Below, piece after piece: positions 1 to 12,200 of a stretch of 64,000 nt of DNA. Origin of the DNA: Rostrohypoxylon terebratum (Eukaryota > Ascomycota > Sordariomycetes > Xylariales > Hypoxylaceae); contig MU385864.1 of the NCBI GenBank assembly GCA_022497145.1, positions 1 to 64,000 on the forward strand. Reading direction: 5' to 3'. The number at the start of each line of letters is the position of its first letter. Positions within the stretch are counted from its first letter, which is position 1. The translations under genes and the position numbers were made by a program. Below the pieces are notes generated by a model. It made no database searches and was not told where the DNA came from. It saw nothing but the letters and a program-made list of their open reading frames with translations.

Positions 1-721
1 CTTTAAGGCTGACAAGGCTGAAAAATAAAAACAAGTATCGTGACTCGAATTGCGCACGTATTAACGCGTTTCTAATTGATTAGTATATATTAAAAGATTC
101 CTCGTCTCGAGAGCTTTATTTTGATATAAGTATTATTAGGTCTACGTGTTTTGCAGTTGTTTGATGTGTTAAAAACCTGTTTGTCAACATTTTTGATTTT
201 AAAAACGTACGAATTTTAACAGTTTTTATTAGAATTACATTTATAAACCTTAAGTATAAGCACAACACAATTTAAATATACTAAGATGAAGAGAAAATCA
301 CAGCGGTTTTAATGATATATTTGATTTATTTTTACCTAATTATTTGGATGTAAAATCTTTATATTTGTTGTTTTTTGAAAATAAATTTTTACTTACGCCA
401 TAAATCTTACTTTGCCACACCACCCGCCACGTCCCGTAATTGTTAGTGCCACCACCAAAATTACTAGTAAACACTAACAGCGGGACGACACTCCACATGC
501 TACTCCACACTTAATACACTTCGTGTACACGCACTACACCCACGATGGCTTCAAGTTTGGTTGATGACTAAAATTAAAAGTGGGTCAGTGTAATTGAATT
601 GAATTGAGTGGCTTGGCGTGCGTGTACACCAGTGTAATAGCGTGTAGTTGTTCCGAGCCCTGCATCAAATCAAAGTTCTATCTTTCAGAAGTAATATTGA
701 AGACCGTCCGATGAGTTTAAA
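1..721. other. AT-rich gene-free left edge
   Basis: No gene is visible. The first 420 bases are strongly AT-rich with homopolymer runs and no long open frame. From about 420 the composition becomes more mixed and leads into the polyketide synthase relic. AT-rich DNA beside a degraded gene is what RIP and transposon decay leave in ascomycetes, but no particular element can be named here. Confidence 0.5.
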
Positions 722-2095
722 ATGACACATATGATCCCACATATCGAACTTATATTTGGTCTATTAGAAGGCTGGTGGCTTTTTGATGACGGGAGACGTC
801 ATGCAATTTCTGACCCCTCGAGATTGGAGCAGAACTTGAAACCGGTAGGATTAGGGCACGCTGATTATAGTGACGGCGGTTTGCCCGAAACCGATGTTCC
901 AAAGGCAATTGTCATCCTAGCTTCTGGCCCTGCAGTAGAGCGACTCCTGAGACCCGAAAAGCTTCCAGCGAAATATGATATGGATGCGCGAGAATTAGGT
1001 AGAGGCAGAACAATACAGCATATGTTACCAAATATTCCGCAGGTTTTTGTGAGCCCCTTGCTTTAGAGACTCAAAGGAGTTCAAAAGCGACAAGTAGATC
1101 CGTCATCTCCATTACAAGTATCATGGGTAGTCTGGGGTCTTATCTTGTTGAATAATTCACTCTTCGCTCCAACGCCGAAAAGGTCGTTTGCCTAGAGTGG
1201 AGGAAGGCCAGCAAGATGTATTTTCTTCAAGGGGAATCTGTCTGCCAGCAGAAGCGCAGGCTAAACTCTGGGTGCTCGATACAAATACCGCCAAAGCCGA
1301 CATAGGGCTGCCTGAATTTGAATATATATGACTTACTGAGAATGTTTCCCACATTATACACGATGCTTGGCCGATGAGTGGGGCACGTCCTGTAGAAACT
1401 TTCGAGCCCCGTTTTCCACGTGTTACGCATCTTAAATCGATCTAGCACCCGCCATCGCCTCTCGGCGCAGTGGCTCCTGCTTTCGAGTCAATTTCCAATT
1501 CGTCTCATCCATTGGTGTTATCGGATATAATCGACTATGGAGCGGTCAAACTCGTGTTCCTGAGGAGAGAATGCAGATGAAATCTGTACTAGATAATGGG
1601 TTCTGCGAGGTCAAATTCACTTGCGAGCGTATCCTCGATGAGACACTCCATAAAAACCCAGAGTATCTCCGTCCCGAGGCAGTTGGGTTGGGGGAGATTG
1701 CTGGTTCACGGACTAACGGATATTGGAATCCTGTCGAGCATTTCTCGTTTCTGATAAAATCATCTTAATCGCTCCCGCGCTTGAGGGCATTCTGCAGTGG
1801 GTTCCGGTCAATGATGTAGCCAGGACGTTGGTAGACCCTAGCTTGCTATGTACCATATCGAAAATCCAGTAGGTTAGCCTTGGACGGAGATCGAATTGTT
1901 GGCCGACTCGCTAGATATTCCCCGTAAGAACATCATTCCATTTCAAGAATGGGTGAAGAGGGTGAGATGATCACCAGTGTCAGCAAATACAGACAGTCCA
2001 GCGGCCAAAGTATTAACTTTCTAGATGAGAATTTCCTACGTATGTCATGCGGAGGTCTCATACTAGACACCACTCCCAGACTCTTGCTGTTCGAA
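722..2095 (+). pseudogene. Degraded C-terminus of a non-reducing polyketide synthase (methyltransferase-reductase)
   Basis: A broken remnant. The open frame at 722-1066 matches the end of the C-methyltransferase domain of fungal non-reducing PKSs: a FGLLEGWW-LFDDGR block, then the SDPSRLEQNLKPVGLGH helix and a YSDGG stretch. Pieces of a thioester reductase (R) domain follow in shifting frames. These are an RLPAEAQAKLWVLDTN-like region near 1240-1290, HIIHDAWPMSG near 1350-1380, an open piece at 1571-1768 containing TCERILDETLH and SGYWNPVEHFSFL-like residues, VPVNDVA near 1807, IIPFQEWVKRV near 1930 and a LDENFLRMSCGG-like block near 2022. The MT-then-R order is that of 3-methylorcinaldehyde-type or citrinin-type synthases. 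The NAD-binding glycine motif at the start of R is missing, and stops and frameshifts are frequent. No upstream SAT, KS, AT, PT or ACP is present. Identity is from remembered family motifs; the broken state is seen directly. Confidence 0.75.
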
Positions 2096-3137
2096 GGCCA
2101 GTGACGCCAGAGATAGCTACCTAGGAGGTATGTAGGGGCTTGGAAGGAACATTGGGGTTCTTCGATGTTTAAAGAAAACTAGGAATAGGTGACAAAATTT
2201 CTGAGATAAATAGATGTATAGAAACGAAGATTAGGAGATAGGTAAGAACTCAATTTTGATGAAGTTGTGTTAGCATTTGAATTTACCGATGCACACCCTT
2301 GTCTGATCTGAGTGGAGGTTGATTACATAACTACTGTTACTGCCACGTGCCGTATGGGGTAAGTGCTAGGTAGATCCCGAGCTTCTGGTGCACGCCGTTA
2401 TACTCTAAAACTTTATCTTGGTTCTTTTCGACAGCGCATTTTGACTTTACGAAATCTACGAAATGAGCGCGAATTTGTATTTGTTAAAAATAGATGGCCA
2501 TAACAACAATCATTGAATATACTTCAAACCATATGCAAAAGACGTGAACTAAAAACTTGTAAGGAAAAGCCATAGTAACCATTGTCGGCTCAGATGCAGG
2601 CTACCTTACGCGCTCAGGGTATCCGAAACACTGAATTTGGAAGCGATCTAGGGAAGTTTTTAGGTATTGGATACCTGCATGAACTATCTTGGGCGCTAAA
2701 AATTACGTAGTAGTACTGTACTTCAAAGAGCGCAGGTGGGCAGGTGGGTGAGCGATAACAACCTGGTAGCCCGTGCTTAAGTGCTCAGGACCTCAGGTGC
2801 TCAGCCTTGTAAATTTCTTTCTTCAAATTTTCTTCATTCTCTAGGTTGCTTCAAGTGTTTCTGTTAGTCGGCTAGAGGGCTCCTTACACTAAGGTTAGTT
2901 TCTCAGGTGAATCAGGAACAGAAAATCTTTGTAAGCTGCCTAGCGCCCGGTCCTAGGACCTAGGTGACGGAGAAACAGATCCCCTAAAGTCAGAACAAGT
3001 GGAAGGGACGAGCTACTGCCCCGCCAAATATTTTCCTACCCTGAAATCCACTTTAAACATCTACGCCATCTGAAAACTTCAAAGTTTCTAAAAGAAACAA
3101 CAAACCAATCTTCTTCATTCCACTCTACATTTTCGAC
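2096..3137. other. Intergenic, no gene seen
   Basis: About 1 kb between the PKS relic and the DnaJ gene. Frames are short and show no family motif. The last few hundred bases (from about 2780) contain repeated CAGGTG and CTCAGG words and pyrimidine-rich stretches, and probably include the DnaJ promoter and 5' leader. Confidence 0.5.
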
Positions 3138-4632
3138 ATGGCTGCACCGGGTCCAGGTGCGAGTAACGACGATGTCAACTTGTACGGTATGGAACCTACT
3201 CCTCTCGATCGCGACCCTCTACTCAAGGACTCATTGCTGACTTCCTATCTATAGAGCTTCTTGGCGTCGACAAGAGTGCCAGCCAGAACGAGATAAAGAA
3301 GGCATACCGAAAGGTAAGCAATTCGCATTCACATCCACATCCACAACCTCATTCTCCCGAGCATCCCGTGAAATATTCTAACCAAAGTGTCTTTTACCAG
3401 CTTGCGCTTCAACATCATCCCGACAAGGTTCCCGAAGAGCAGCGAGCTGAGTCCGAAGTCAAGTTCAAGTCTGTTACACAGGCATACGAGATTCTGCGAG
3501 ACGAGGACAAGCGGGCGCTTTATGATAAGCATGGCATGGCCGCATTTGACCCTTCGCGGGGAGGAGGCATGGGTGAGGAAGTGGACATTAATGACATACT
3601 AGCCCAGATGTTCGGAATGGGAGTGGGCGGCGGCATGGGTGGCCCCGGAGCTGGTCCCCGAAGACCTCGGCGGGGCCCCGACGAGGAGTCCAAATATACC
3701 GTCAGCCTGGAAGACCTATACAAGGGTAAGACCGTGAAGTTCGCTGCCAACAAGAACGTCATCTGCAGTAACTGCAAGGGTACTGGTGGTAAAGAGAAGG
3801 TGAAGCCTCAGCAGTGTGATCGCTGTAAGGGGCACGGTGTCGTCGAAGCCTTCCGCCAGGTCGGACCTGGTCTTGTCACTCGCGAATCTGCAGTGTGTGA
3901 TAGATGTCAGGGCTCCGGTAACTACTTCAAGGAGAAGGATCGATGCAAGAAGTGCAAAGGCAAGCGAACCATCCCAGAAACGAAGCCTCTCGAAATCTAC
4001 ATACCCCGCGGCTCGCGTCAAGGTGACCGGATCGTGTTGGAAGGAGAAGCAGATCAGCATCCCGACCAGACTCCTGGCAATCTCGTATTCGTTCTTGAAG
4101 AAGAACCCCACGAAGTCTTTAATAGGATCGGAAACGACCTGTCCGCTGATTTGGACGTCACTGTCGCTGAAGCCCTGTGCGGATTTTCCCGCGTTGTAGT
4201 CAAGCATCTTGATGGCCGGGGTATCCATATCGACCACCCACAAGGCAAAGTCCTACACCCAGGACAAGTGCTTAAGGTGGAGGGAGAGGGTATGCCGCAG
4301 AAGCGAGGAGAACAAAAGGGTGACCTTTACCTCATCGTCAAGATTGAGTTTCCGGAAGATGGGTGGCTCAAGGATGAGGCAGCATACGCATCCCTTCAGA
4401 AGCTCTTGCCAGGTCCCCCGCCCGAGATCAAGGCTGAAGAAGTTGACGAGGTCTCGTATGACGACGACGCTGATATTGACGAGGTATGTCATGTTCCCCA
4501 TAATTTGAGAGAAAATACATGATACTAACTGCGTACTAGATGGGTGCAAACTCCGGAGACCCGCGATTTGCAGAGGGCTGGGAGGATGACGATGACGAGG
4601 CCGGCGGGCAGCCTCAATGTGCGCAGCAGTAA
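3138..4632 (+). CDS. mas5: Type I DnaJ/Hsp40 co-chaperone, farnesylatable (Ydj1/Mas5 type)
   Basis: Exons 3138-3186, 3255-3313, 3401-4483 and 4540-4632 give 427 residues. This is a class I J-protein that delivers unfolded clients to Hsp70 and stimulates its ATPase in the cytosol and on ER and mitochondrial surfaces. The J domain starts near residue 17 (LYELLGV), with the HPD triad at 42-44. A glycine-rich linker follows. The zinc domain has four cysteine pairs at 158-161, 175-178, 202-205 and 218-221 (CxxCxGxG type). After it come the C-terminal substrate-binding domains and an acidic tail. The protein ends in CAQQ, a CaaX box like the farnesylated CASQ of yeast Ydj1; the window also encodes Rce1, the CaaX protease. 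The third intron has a textbook TACTAAC branch site and must be spliced to reach the CaaX box. Very secure identification. Confidence 0.96.
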
Positions 4633-5535
4633 CGAGTTATGAGTTATGACATTTGATTCGGCAGACTGAAGAATGCCTGACGCAAGCCATAGATTTTAAT
4701 GGAACATGGGGTCTCTATAAGTTGGTTTGGTTTTGCCATAAACAAGACTCGGTCAGGTATGGTGATAGGATAAAGAATAGCAATTAGAGGGGAATCCGTG
4801 CGGGAATCTCCCCTAAGGGACAGTTCATCGGTACATCTCCTTCTCAACACGAACGGGGAATTTTGGTAATGAAGGACTCTTTAATGGCCGTTTACCATTG
4901 ATACTCCGTAATTCATAGACCAGACACTTCCGACCAAGTGAAAAAAATAGTGTCATTATGAAAGCCAACAGGCATCGAATTATAGGCACTCAGATGCCAA
5001 GGCTTCACGGCGACGCAGTCCAAGTGAATCTAATGATACAAAATAAAAGAACTACCTTGAGAGTGCCAAACACCACGAAATGTTGCCTAATTTTAAGACA
5101 GTATCTGGAACCTTGAGAGCTGGACTGAATTTGCAGCCACTTGAGGCTAAACGGCTATTGTGGCTCATGCCGCGAGCGGGCTCCTGTTTCTCTTGCATTT
5201 CTCTTGCATTGAAAAGCACTAGCCACTCTGCCACTTCAACTTTTCTACCCCACCATGACCTGCCCAGTGCCCACCAACTAGACGAACTTTTTATCAATTC
5301 ATTATCCACGTGATCAACAACCCTAACGAAAACCCTTAGCGCAAAAATTCGGGTTCGGCTGCTGTGCCATTGGAAACTTTCGGTCCCTCTATTGAATTTT
5401 GCGATTGAGACCAGCCAAATCACGATACACCCATCAAGACACCGACAAAAAAACAGTCAAGGTAATTAGCCCCTACTCTTCTAATCCGAGATGTTCTGTC
5501 GCAAATGTAACGTTTGAAACTAACATTTATCCAAG
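4633..5535. other. Intergenic region between mas5 and rpl32
   Basis: No convincing gene. The small frames on both strands lack family motifs and overlap each other. It should contain the mas5 3' end and the rpl32 promoter. A stretch around 5215-5310 is rich in C and T. Confidence 0.5.
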
Positions 5536-6248
5536 ATGGTCGCCGCAAAGAAGCACGTTCCGATCGTCAAGAAGCGTATGTTCGAACCCGCACCCATTTT
5601 CCGATTGATACGAAACGCACCCTAGATATTGGTAGAGGGTTTCGATGGTGGAAATCCATGACAAGGCTATTAGCATGAGATATTGATGGATGTGTTTTTG
5701 TAGGAACCAAGAGCTTCAACCGTCACCAAAGTGATCGGTTCAAATGCCTTTCCTCCAGCTGGCGAAAGCCTAAGGGTATCGACAACCGAGTTCGACGACG
5801 GTTCAGAGGCAACATGACCATGCCCTCGGTACGTTATACCTACTCCTATACGAGGAATTGAAATCTGGGGATTACTCTGGGGATCACAAGTAGGAACAGC
5901 CTGCTAACGACATTTTTTGCGACACAGATCGGTTTCGGTTCCAACAAGAAGACTCGTCACATGATGCCCTCCGGCCACAAGGCCTTCCTCGTAAACAACA
6001 TCAAGGATGTTGAGCTGTTGTTAATGCACAACCGTACCTTCGCTGCAGAGTACGTCCTGAAATTCCCTAACGTCTAGCGCAGATTGGCCAGACGAGCGTT
6101 CGAGCCAGTCAGATTCAGTCCAGCTAACCATAGGCGCAGGATCGCACACAACGTATCGTCACGAAAGCGAATCGAAATCATCTCGCGCGCTAAGCAACTA
6201 GGCGTCAAGGTCACCAACCCGAAGGCCAAGATTACAACGGAGGTTTAA
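5536..6248 (+). CDS. rpl32: 60S ribosomal protein eL32
   Basis: Exons 5536-5575, 5704-5828, 5928-6049 and 6140-6248 encode 131 residues, the usual eL32 length. It is a structural protein of the large cytosolic ribosomal subunit. The sequence begins MVAAKKHVPIVKKR, continues with TKSFNRHQSDRFKCLSSSWR and RVRRRFRGNMTMPSIGFGSNK, then MMPSGHKAFLVNN, and ends SRAKQLGVKVTNPKAKITTEV. All are highly conserved eL32 blocks. Introns interrupt the gene after the first 13 codons and near both later thirds, as is typical of fungal ribosomal protein genes. All three joins agree in phase. The start context is AAGATGG. No other reading is plausible. Confidence 0.96.
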
Positions 6249-7590
6249 GGAGTTGGCTGGTGTTGAAGGTGACAATGAAATGGGGTCCGGTTTCTCGTTT
6301 TCGGCAACTATTTGCATGCATGGGAAGGGTTTTGCGCTCTATGGTCTACGGACGGGTATTCGAGCTAGCATGTATTTCGTGTTAGGAAATACAACACACC
6401 TTCTACGATGACACGTACTATGAATCTCCCTTTCCCAAACCGATCATCCTTACGCGACTTTATGTTAGGCTCGGGCTGTGAACGCTCTCCTCCAATCACG
6501 TCCTCACACGGCGACCTAGGCCGCGAGTTACACGACGACACGTGTAGTAACAGCCTCACAAGTAGCGCGTTTGATTCAACATCAGACCGAGGCCCGAGAG
6601 ATGGCAAATTCGTTTTTCCTGCTGACGTTGGACAGGTCCGCAGTTTGTATAACTTCCGAGACTACGTATCCCAACTTGGTACTCGAAAAATGAACTTTCC
6701 CTCATTATCATTCTCGATTGCCTATATATCCGCTGAAGCAAGGGTAAGGTTTGCTAACGTCAGAGTCAGGCGGTTTCAGTGACAGTCCATCTACCCACTT
6801 CAGTTCTCAACAATAATCTTGGAAGAGATCCAACATCTACACAGGCGACGAGGTGCGTCGCAGGCCGGGGCAGTGATAACCAAGGAAGGCGATAGATGGC
6901 AACTTCCGGTTCGTATTATCCAAGGTCCTCCTTTTGTATAAATGGATTACACTGCAGAGTCGTGGTAAGATGTCTCAACATATATTGAGACGACAATGAG
7001 GGAAGCAACCTGTACAAGATACGCTTGCTTCTTCTGGTTATATAGTCCTTTACGATTCGTCTCCTATCTTCGTCCATCAGTCTCCGCAGACGTCTAGGAC
7101 GTTCAATACTACGTAGTACTCAGTATACAAGATTTCTTAATTACCCATCGGACTTTTTCGCTGATTTTCCATGTCGTTAACACTAAAACAAAGCTGTTCA
7201 TAACGTACAGGTAAACTCTACCATCTTCCACTTACAAGCAGGGTAAAGAATGCGAACATAAAGAGGCTGACATAACCAGGTAACCCTCAGCTATTCCAGA
7301 AGGCAATACGACCATCCACTATCGTCACTTGGTGAATCAGAAGTGAGCTGCGTACCTACTTCTGGTGAACCGTCTGGTTGGCATATTTGGAAGGCTCTTT
7401 GTTTGATGAACAGAGTCTTAGAATATTGCTTCTACTGTGACCTTCGTCCGCTAAACAGCTATCTGCAAAACATACTGTATCTAGGGGAAACCATTCTCCA
7501 GAAATAAGAATAAGCCATGGCACCTTTGTCTTATAATAAACACAGTACGACCTCGACATTTCTCCACCATATCCTAAGGGTTCAACTAAG
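6249..7590. other. Intergenic, no gene recognised
   Basis: A 124-codon frame on the plus strand (6408-6782) and several shorter ones were read. None shows a family motif, splice-consistent extension or protein-like composition. The region probably holds the rpl32 3' end and the promoter and leader of the gene to the right. Confidence 0.45.
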
Positions 7591-7943
7591 AAAACTTTTC
7601 AGATGGCCACCTATCGGGTTCCTGTCTGATACCTTCATTTCCATCCGATCTTTCAAATCAGACAAATTTACTGCCGCCAAAATCCCACCGCTCTGTTGCT
7701 AGTGTTTGCACCGACCAACAGCTGCCTGAATCATCTCAACCGAATCGTCGATACACTAAGAGCAAGTCTCAAGAGAACACCGTAACATCACAGATTCTAG
7801 GACGTATCTTCAAAACCCATCGCTCTTGTCTTTCCCGCAACTCTTCTTCCTCCCATCTACAAATTCGCAAAAGGTCCCGTAAACTCCTGTCCGCTATTCG
7901 TCCCATCAAAATCGATTCTGCCAGGCCCACGGCTGCTCTACGA

Positions 7944-9260
7944 ATGAAGAGAAAAGAGTCTACGCCGCCTTCCGCAGCTTGCTTCAGACTTGACATGCCG
8001 TCGAAACATAGTATCATCGCCTGCAGGGCTATTACCTCACGACCCACTACCGTTGTCGCCGCCTCGTACGATGTCGACAGCCAACTACGAGTTGATGTTA
8101 TCTCAGGCAATAAAACCAATGTCGACTTTCCTGATGAGGGAGTCTTCGTAATCTACCGCAATCGAGCCCTACAGATCGCCGCGCCGCCTTGTGATCAGAG
8201 AAAATGCAACATCTCGCAGATCTGCCGATGCCATAGCCCTCAGTTAGCGGCCCAAGGCGCTCTCCATGACAATTCATCGGCGAAAGGTGCAGTACGATGG
8301 CCGATGCGAAAACCGTGTAGTCATTGCCTCTTCAACTGGCTTCATCTCTACCAAGCTACAGATGCTGCCAGCCAGCTCCATATGAAGTGCCTTCAACACC
8401 CTCGATCCCTCACCTTGACCACGTTACACGGGGAGGAGGCCTTCTACTACGACAGCGAGATAGAAGACGAGCACATCCACTCTAAGAACAACGGCAATTC
8501 AAGCAAATACGCCGGTGTCAAATCTTCCTGTTCGTCGACCGTGTTCGAGTGGATGACAGACGCATGGACCGAGTTCACAGACTGCTGTTGCTGGTGTAAG
8601 ACCACCTCCATCACGGCTCTGTCTGACTCGGAGTGCGGCGCCCCCGACGAAGAGAGTTCCTCTAACGGACAAGGCAACTCCGATGATGACTGGGATTGGG
8701 ACGACTTCGACACTCCATGTAAACAGAAGAGTCAGTCAAGCGACTCTGAGTCCGAGGATTATGACTTCATCGAGGACCTCGTCGACACAGAGTTCCCAAA
8801 GCTGCGAAAGAGCAACGAGACTCTCATCGCCGCCGGGCTTCAAGCGAAAGCTAAGCTTTCTCGTCACCCAGCAATCAATAATGACGACGATTCCACAGCG
8901 GAGGATGATATTCCCGCCCCTGTCGTCATTCCTCCCAAAAACATGGCTGTTGGACAGGGACTCCGCCGCTCCTTGGAGCTACAATCGCCTACCCCAGTTC
9001 CTACAAGGAACAGCAGCTTGGTGACCGTCATCGATGCCCAATATGCGAAGTCACAAGGCTCCTTGGGGACTAAGCGCTCATACTGCGACCTTGTCGACTC
9101 CGAAGGATCGGATACAGAATCGGCCGAAGATCTCTCCCGCGCGAAGCAACGAAAGTTGGATCTTGCTTCTCCAGATTACGCGGTTCAGTATCCGCAACGT
9201 TATATAACCTACGGGTCATTCCCCCAGACTCGTTTCCTGCGCAAGCTTGTTCACGTGTAA
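7944..9260 (+). CDS. Unrecognised acidic, serine-rich protein (438 residues or longer)
   Basis: A single open frame of 438 codons from the first in-frame ATG. I do not recognise the family. The N-terminal half has scattered cysteines, with CRCHS, CSHCLFNWLHLYQ and DCCCWCK clusters between about residues 90 and 225. The middle, around 225-290, is strongly acidic with repeated S/D/E and DWDWDDFD. A KR-containing stretch (AKQRKLDL) near the end could serve nuclear import. The same frame stays open upstream of this ATG back to about 7593, with basic, protein-like sequence but no methionine. The true start is therefore probably in an upstream exon that I could not fix; a cttttcag acceptor ends near 7600. 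Translation as a protein is likely from length and composition; function is unknown. Confidence 0.6.
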   Translation: MKRKESTPPSAACFRLDMPSKHSIIACRAITSRPTTVVAASYDVDSQLRVDVISGNKTNVDFPDEGVFVIYRNRALQIAAPPCDQRKCNISQICRCHSPQLAAQGALHDNSSAKGAVRWPMRKPCSHCLFNWLHLYQATDAASQLHMKCLQHPRSLTLTTLHGEEAFYYDSEIEDEHIHSKNNGNSSKYAGVKSSCSSTVFEWMTDAWTEFTDCCCWCKTTSITALSDSECGAPDEESSSNGQGNSDDDWDWDDFDTPCKQKSQSSDSESEDYDFIEDLVDTEFPKLRKSNETLIAAGLQAKAKLSRHPAINNDDDSTAEDDIPAPVVIPPKNMAVGQGLRRSLELQSPTPVPTRNSSLVTVIDAQYAKSQGSLGTKRSYCDLVDSEGSDTESAEDLSRAKQRKLDLASPDYAVQYPQRYITYGSFPQTRFLRKLVHV

Positions 9261-12200
9261 ATGCGAGGCCTATGACAACACAGCGAAATGTTATATATCA
9301 TGCGCACTTGAACACGCTGTGTTTGTTCCTACGTGGCACAGGAGAATGGCTTCAGGGGATCACATACGAACTGCCAACTCCTATTACTACTACGCGGTTT
9401 TAACTGGTCCCATTATCGTGGCAATTGGGATCAATCAAGACCATACCACACTAGATATTCACTTCTTTCGATTTCCATGTCACTCAAGCAGTACCAGAGG
9501 ACAACATGGCGGGTCGCAAACAGTCACCACTGCCACATCTCGGATAAAGAAGCAGTCTACTGTTACACACACACAAAAGTTGATCATTCTTGTTTTGACA
9601 CGCTATCACAAAAGGTGTGTGTCAATCTTGTTTCCTATCTCCAGGCGCAACCCTAACTAACTGTTCGTAGCACCGGGTTCCCATTAACGACAAGGATGGA
9701 GTTCAATGAGGTTTGCATCGGTGAAAAGTAATTGTTTCAGGAGAAGTGTCGGGTTTTTGCAAATGTATTCGTTTGGGGGTCAAGGATGAAAATTACCACG
9801 CCAAGATTCATTTGCTGGTTATGATTTGTACTGTACAGATCATAGAAAACCAACCTGCCGTTTTCCACTGTACTTCATGCTGTCATACATGCTTCTTTTT
9901 AGGTGACTATACTGACATACGTATCCTTAAAAGGTGTGAATGGCGTTCAGGTCGTACATCATGACAAGACTCGTCATTCTTTTTGACACCACCTTATCAC
10001 CACCCTCACAATCATGTTCCCTACTATCCTCACCGCAAACCTTTGATTGGCGTACTGTTACACTATTCTAGAAAAGAGAAGGAAAAATCAATATACACAG
10101 GATCCTAGCTATTCAAGTGCTTCTCGGTATAGGAGTCTATAAGAAGTGATTCGTAAGACGGTGTCATCTAACTAACAGGACTCAGGGGGGATACAACCTC
10201 TAACGTGATTCCAAGAGAAATAGCTACGATTCATCGTAAACCTTCTTACGTTAATGTCACTGGATGATTGATACTTTGGATGAAATTGATCTTGCTATGA
10301 GTAATCCTCTCTCAGCCCAACAACAATCAACAACCCCTTAACCTTAGGTCACTATAATCATATGAGCAGGAACTCATGAGCATATTCATCCAGTTTTCCC
10401 ACTGATGTCTTTGAGCATAATATTATAATCCGAAGTCTCATTTTAGGTTATCCGTTGAATTTTATTAATCTGCTCATTTTTGAAAATTGCGCATGGCAAC
10501 ATGGGATGAAATTCTTCAAGCTTCTATAATCTATTATAGATACTGGCTTCCATGTGAGTGTCACAAGGTTTGACTGTAAGCTTCAACAGAATGCAAATTG
10601 CTTTCATCCGAGAAAATAACTTGCTCATCCACCATTAGGTGCCCGGGCGTATTGTTTGTTTTCTATTTAAATGACCTTGGGGTTCCGCTTCTACCTATTT
10701 GTGTTCTCTCAACTACCACTATTTTCTCTTGGGAGTCTAACAAGAGAAATTCTAAACTCCTTAATTCAAACCATTATACAAAATGGACTTAATGATATTG
10801 TATTAATGTATATTATCCCCAGACCTCAACTAAGCACTTCTCTCCCATCATAGACGCTTGGTGTGTGGTTGCAATGCCAGCGCCCTAAGCATGACACCTT
10901 ATATCTTAATCTAACAAACCTATCCCGGAGAGAGAAAAGCGCGTTGGAGGTTCTAAGAAAGGACTGGGAGCTTCCTGTCGCCTCCATGGGGCATTCCGCA
11001 GCATGCCACATCGACGATTGCCGGAGCATCTCGTTGCTCATGTGCGACACTATCGCAGCTCGTTAATGGAGCGCATAATCGAGCTATCCTCCCACCACAA
11101 AGAGCTCGCTCCCCACTACTAAATGGCCATACCGCAAGACTCATGTGGCAAGAACGCTGACACTCACCAGCAACCGAACTGGTCTGGTGAACTTCCCAGG
11201 GAAGCCCTATATCGCTAGCCGCATTTAAAGCGGAAGCAGAACTGGGTTTCACGCAGCATATCATCGGAGATCCTACTTACATGAACGATCAACTCATCTC
11301 CTCCCCACTCTCTTCTACTGTCTCGCCCTCTTCCTATCTTACCTCTCATGGATATCTCTAAAGAAAGGTGTTTCCTAACTTACACGCCACGAAAGAAGAT
11401 CATAACATTCCCTGGCCTAAGACGGCGATGACTATAACAGAGCCTGTGCTGCTGTGAAGACTTACTCTGGAATGCGCAATAAGGGTTGCTGCCCCTTACT
11501 AAGTTTGGGGAGGCATGATTGCTGTAGGGAGGTGCGGGCGGAAACGAGGAATATGGGATAGAGGCATTTTTCGTTTTACTCCGAGCTGCTGGACGATAAG
11601 ATGTACTACAGCACCCGACCGAGGAGATGCGCTGCGCCAATTTGAGCCGCGCAGCGGACACAAGGCTATCTTTCGGCGCCTAATCTAAAGCTTCAGGACC
11701 GTTTAGGGTACCTCTCCAGGATCGCCTTGCCCATGTCTGCGTCGCGAACTGCGGTAAGGGTGATGCTGCTTTGTCGGAGAAGATCGAGAGCAACATATTT
11801 ACAACCCGTTGTGGACTCTCTTACATTGTCGAGAACTCCGGCAACTGCGATAAGGTCCCCCATAATTCGCGGCACCGGAGAGGGATACATCAATCTCCGA
11901 TTCCTCTTCTGAAACCTTAACAGGAAGGCTCTCCAGACGTCCGCCTTGGACACAATCCTCGTCGAGGTACCGGACAAGGTCTATAACAGCTACCCGATCC
12001 TTTTCACCCCCGCTCAAGGGGCCTGTGCCTGCGGGTTAAGCATCCATGACCGGCGAAGGGCTTCCCTGAGCTGTCGTAAGATTTCTGGTGTGCCGAAAGC
12101 CCTGAAACGGTACAAACGAGGCTGCAAGGCTTGGGACAAATTCACCCATGGTATGGGGCTTGGTCACATGGATGACTCTGGGTTTTATCCATCATGGGAC

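Noticed and set aside
3716..4243. 175-codon minus-strand frame opposite the DnaJ gene
   Set aside because: Antisense shadow of the zinc-finger region.
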